A DNA stretch of 5,781 nt, taken from assembly GCA_905210855.1 (NCBI GenBank), contig CAJLYL010000092.1:1-5781 (forward strand), in the 5' to 3' direction. Shown here in pieces: positions 4,369 through 5,781 of this stretch. The notes beneath the pieces are model-generated. The model was not told the DNA's origin, did not search any database, and saw only the letters and a list, made by a program, of their open reading frames with translations. Source of the DNA: an uncultured Clostridia bacterium (GTDB taxonomy: Bacteria > Bacillota > Clostridia > UMGS1810). The translations under genes were made by a program, and so were the position numbers. The stretch's first letter is position 1. The number at the start of each line of letters is the position of its first letter.

Positions 4369-5781
4369 ATGCTGTACAAGAAGAACATACAAAACGACTT
4401 GTCGGACGAGCTTTTTAAAAATCCTACGAGTGAATACCGCGCTGCGCCGTTTTGGGCGTGGAACTGCAAGATGACCGATGAAATACTCACAGAGCAAATT
4501 CCAAAACTTAAGGAAATGGGGTTCGGCGGATTTCATATGCATTCCAGGACGGGAATGGACAATGAATACATGAGTGACGAATTTTTGTCACTTGTTGACG
4601 GCTGCGTTAAAGAGGCTAAAAAGGATGAGATGCTTGCCTGGCTCTACGACGAAGACAGATGGCCCTCGGGTGCTGCCGGCGGTTATGTCACAAAGAATCC
4701 GAAATTCCGTCAGCGCCATCTGCTCTTTACCAAGAAAAAACTTCCGTGTGAGTTTGATTGGGACACGGCTGCCGAGAAGGACGCCGAGTGGTTTTTGGCA
4801 GCTTATGACATGAGACTGGACGAGAACGGCGACATAGCCGAGTGCAGCAGGATAGGCTATGACGACGAGGCGGATAACAAGTGGTATGCGTATCTTGAGC
4901 ACACCAAACCCGATCCGTGGTACAATAATCTTACATATGCCGACACTATGAACAAGGATGCAATAGACAAATTCATTGAGGAAACTCACGAAAAATACAA
5001 GAAAAAATTTTCCGATGAATTTGACAGGACAATTCCGGCTATATTTACAGACGAGCCGAATTTTGGCAGAAAGAAATGCCTTGATTTCACCGATTCTGAG
5101 AATGACTGCATAATGCCGTGGACAGCCGATTTTGACAGAAGCTTTACCGAGGCTTACGGATTCTCTGTGCTTGATAGGCTGCCCGAAATCTTCTGGAACC
5201 GTTGCAGCGGCGAAATATCACAGACGCGATATCTCTATCACAATCATCTTGTGGAACTGTTTACGCGCGCCTTTTGCAACAATATCGGCAAATGGTGCGC
5301 TGACAACGGAATATATCTTACCGGTCATGTGCTCGGCGAGGAACTTTTGCGCTCACAGGCAGACTGCGTGGGCGAAGCAATGCGCACATATCCGGCTTTT
5401 GGCATACCGGGTATTGATATGCTCTGCAACAAGGTCGAGCTTACCACCGCAAAGCAGTGCCAGTCCGTGGTACACCAGTACGGCAAGGAAGGTATGCTGT
5501 CCGAGCTTTATGGCGTGACTGACTGGGATTTTGATTTCCGCGGACACAAATTTCAGGGCGACTGGCAGGCAGCGCTCGGCGTTACGGTGCGCGTGCCTCA
5601 TCTCTCATGGGTATCTATGGAGGGCAGAGCAAAGAGAGACTATCCGGCTTGTATAAATTATCAGTCGCCGTGGTACAGGGAATATAAATATGTGGAGGAT
5701 CACTTTGCGCGTGTAAACACGGCACTGACAAGAGGTGTGCCCGTCGTGAATGTCGGCGTTATTCACCCCATAGAGAGTTAC
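4369..5781 (+). CDS. Glycoside hydrolase with TIM-barrel-like motifs, resembling GH106 alpha-L-rhamnosidase-type proteins; 3'-truncated by the window
   Basis: The first 471 codons of a large enzyme, open to the window end without a stop. The start is ATG at 4369 with GAGGTG six bases upstream. There is no signal peptide or membrane segment in MLYKKNIQNDLSDELF..., so a cytoplasmic enzyme acting on imported oligosaccharides is likely. Motifs in order: APFWAWN at about 27-33; GFGGFHMHSRTGMD at about 51-64 (His56, His58, Arg60); AWLYDEDRWPSGAAGG at about 90-105; AIFTDEPNF with Asp228-Glu229; TGHVLGEE further on; LSELYG with Glu379; then DWDFDFRGHKFQGDWQAA and RVPHLSWVSMEG. Glu229 and Glu379 are the best acid/base and nucleophile candidates, by analogy with retaining TIM-barrel hydrolases. 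From memory, this pattern belongs to Firmicute proteins annotated only as glycosyl hydrolase and distantly like GH106. The substrate cannot be read from the sequence; rhamnosides are only a guess. It is probably unrelated in function to the sporulation genes upstream. The missing C-terminus probably holds accessory beta-domains. Confidence 0.8.
   Translation, partial: MLYKKNIQNDLSDELFKNPTSEYRAAPFWAWNCKMTDEILTEQIPKLKEMGFGGFHMHSRTGMDNEYMSDEFLSLVDGCVKEAKKDEMLAWLYDEDRWPSGAAGGYVTKNPKFRQRHLLFTKKKLPCEFDWDTAAEKDAEWFLAAYDMRLDENGDIAECSRIGYDDEADNKWYAYLEHTKPDPWYNNLTYADTMNKDAIDKFIEETHEKYKKKFSDEFDRTIPAIFTDEPNFGRKKCLDFTDSENDCIMPWTADFDRSFTEAYGFSVLDRLPEIFWNRCSGEISQTRYLYHNHLVELFTRAFCNNIGKWCADNGIYLTGHVLGEELLRSQADCVGEAMRTYPAFGIPGIDMLCNKVELTTAKQCQSVVHQYGKEGMLSELYGVTDWDFDFRGHKFQGDWQAALGVTVRVPHLSWVSMEGRAKRDYPACINYQSPWYREYKYVEDHFARVNTALTRGVPVVNVGVIHPIESY

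Noticed and set aside
4574..4813. Small plus-strand frame inside the glycoside hydrolase gene, and others at 5132-5518
   Set aside because: Both are out of frame with the continuous 471-codon hydrolase frame, whose conserved motifs account for the sequence.

Overview
The window reads as a chromosomal segment of an endospore-forming Clostridia-type Firmicute, probably a gut Oscillospiraceae/Ruminococcaceae-like lineage. The evidence is two sporulation genes side by side (gpr and spoIIP), a Bacillus/Clostridia-type PyrR, sequences matching spore sigma-factor promoters, purine-rich Shine-Dalgarno sites and a moderate GC content. All five genes lie on the + strand. The organism assignment is an inference, because no rRNA or other taxonomic marker is present.

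Layout. Positions 1-1285 hold the body of a uracil permease (NCS2/UraA family). Its N-terminus lies upstream of the window and its frame is broken by an apparent one-base deletion near 273-277. Positions 1286-1366 are a short leader with stacked hairpins. Positions 1367-1903 encode PyrR, the uracil-sensing pyr regulator. Positions 1904-2119 are a structured spacer with a 92-bp inverted-repeat element, a short G/T-rich repeat and a sigma-G-like promoter. Positions 2120-3067 encode Gpr, the germination protease. A near-consensus sigma-E promoter overlaps the gpr stop codon, and spoIIP follows at 3116-4270. After a 98-bp spacer with a sigma-A-like promoter, 4369-5781 is the first 471 codons of a large glycoside hydrolase that runs off the window.

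How the genes work together. uraA and pyrR form a pyrimidine salvage and regulation pair: uracil uptake plus its UMP/PRPP-responsive regulator. gpr and spoIIP are the conserved sporulation pair also adjacent in Bacillus subtilis. SpoIIP acts in engulfment in the mother cell, and Gpr acts on SASPs in the forespore and germinating spore. The promoter calls fit this split: sigma-E-like for spoIIP and sigma-G-like for gpr. The glycoside hydrolase appears to be a separate, vegetatively transcribed carbohydrate gene.

I see no CRISPR array, tRNA, rRNA, transposase or phage gene, and no convincing undescribed multi-gene system. The most interesting signals are non-coding: two similar structured motifs flanking pyrR, the hairpin element after pyrR, and the compact gpr and spoIIP promoters.
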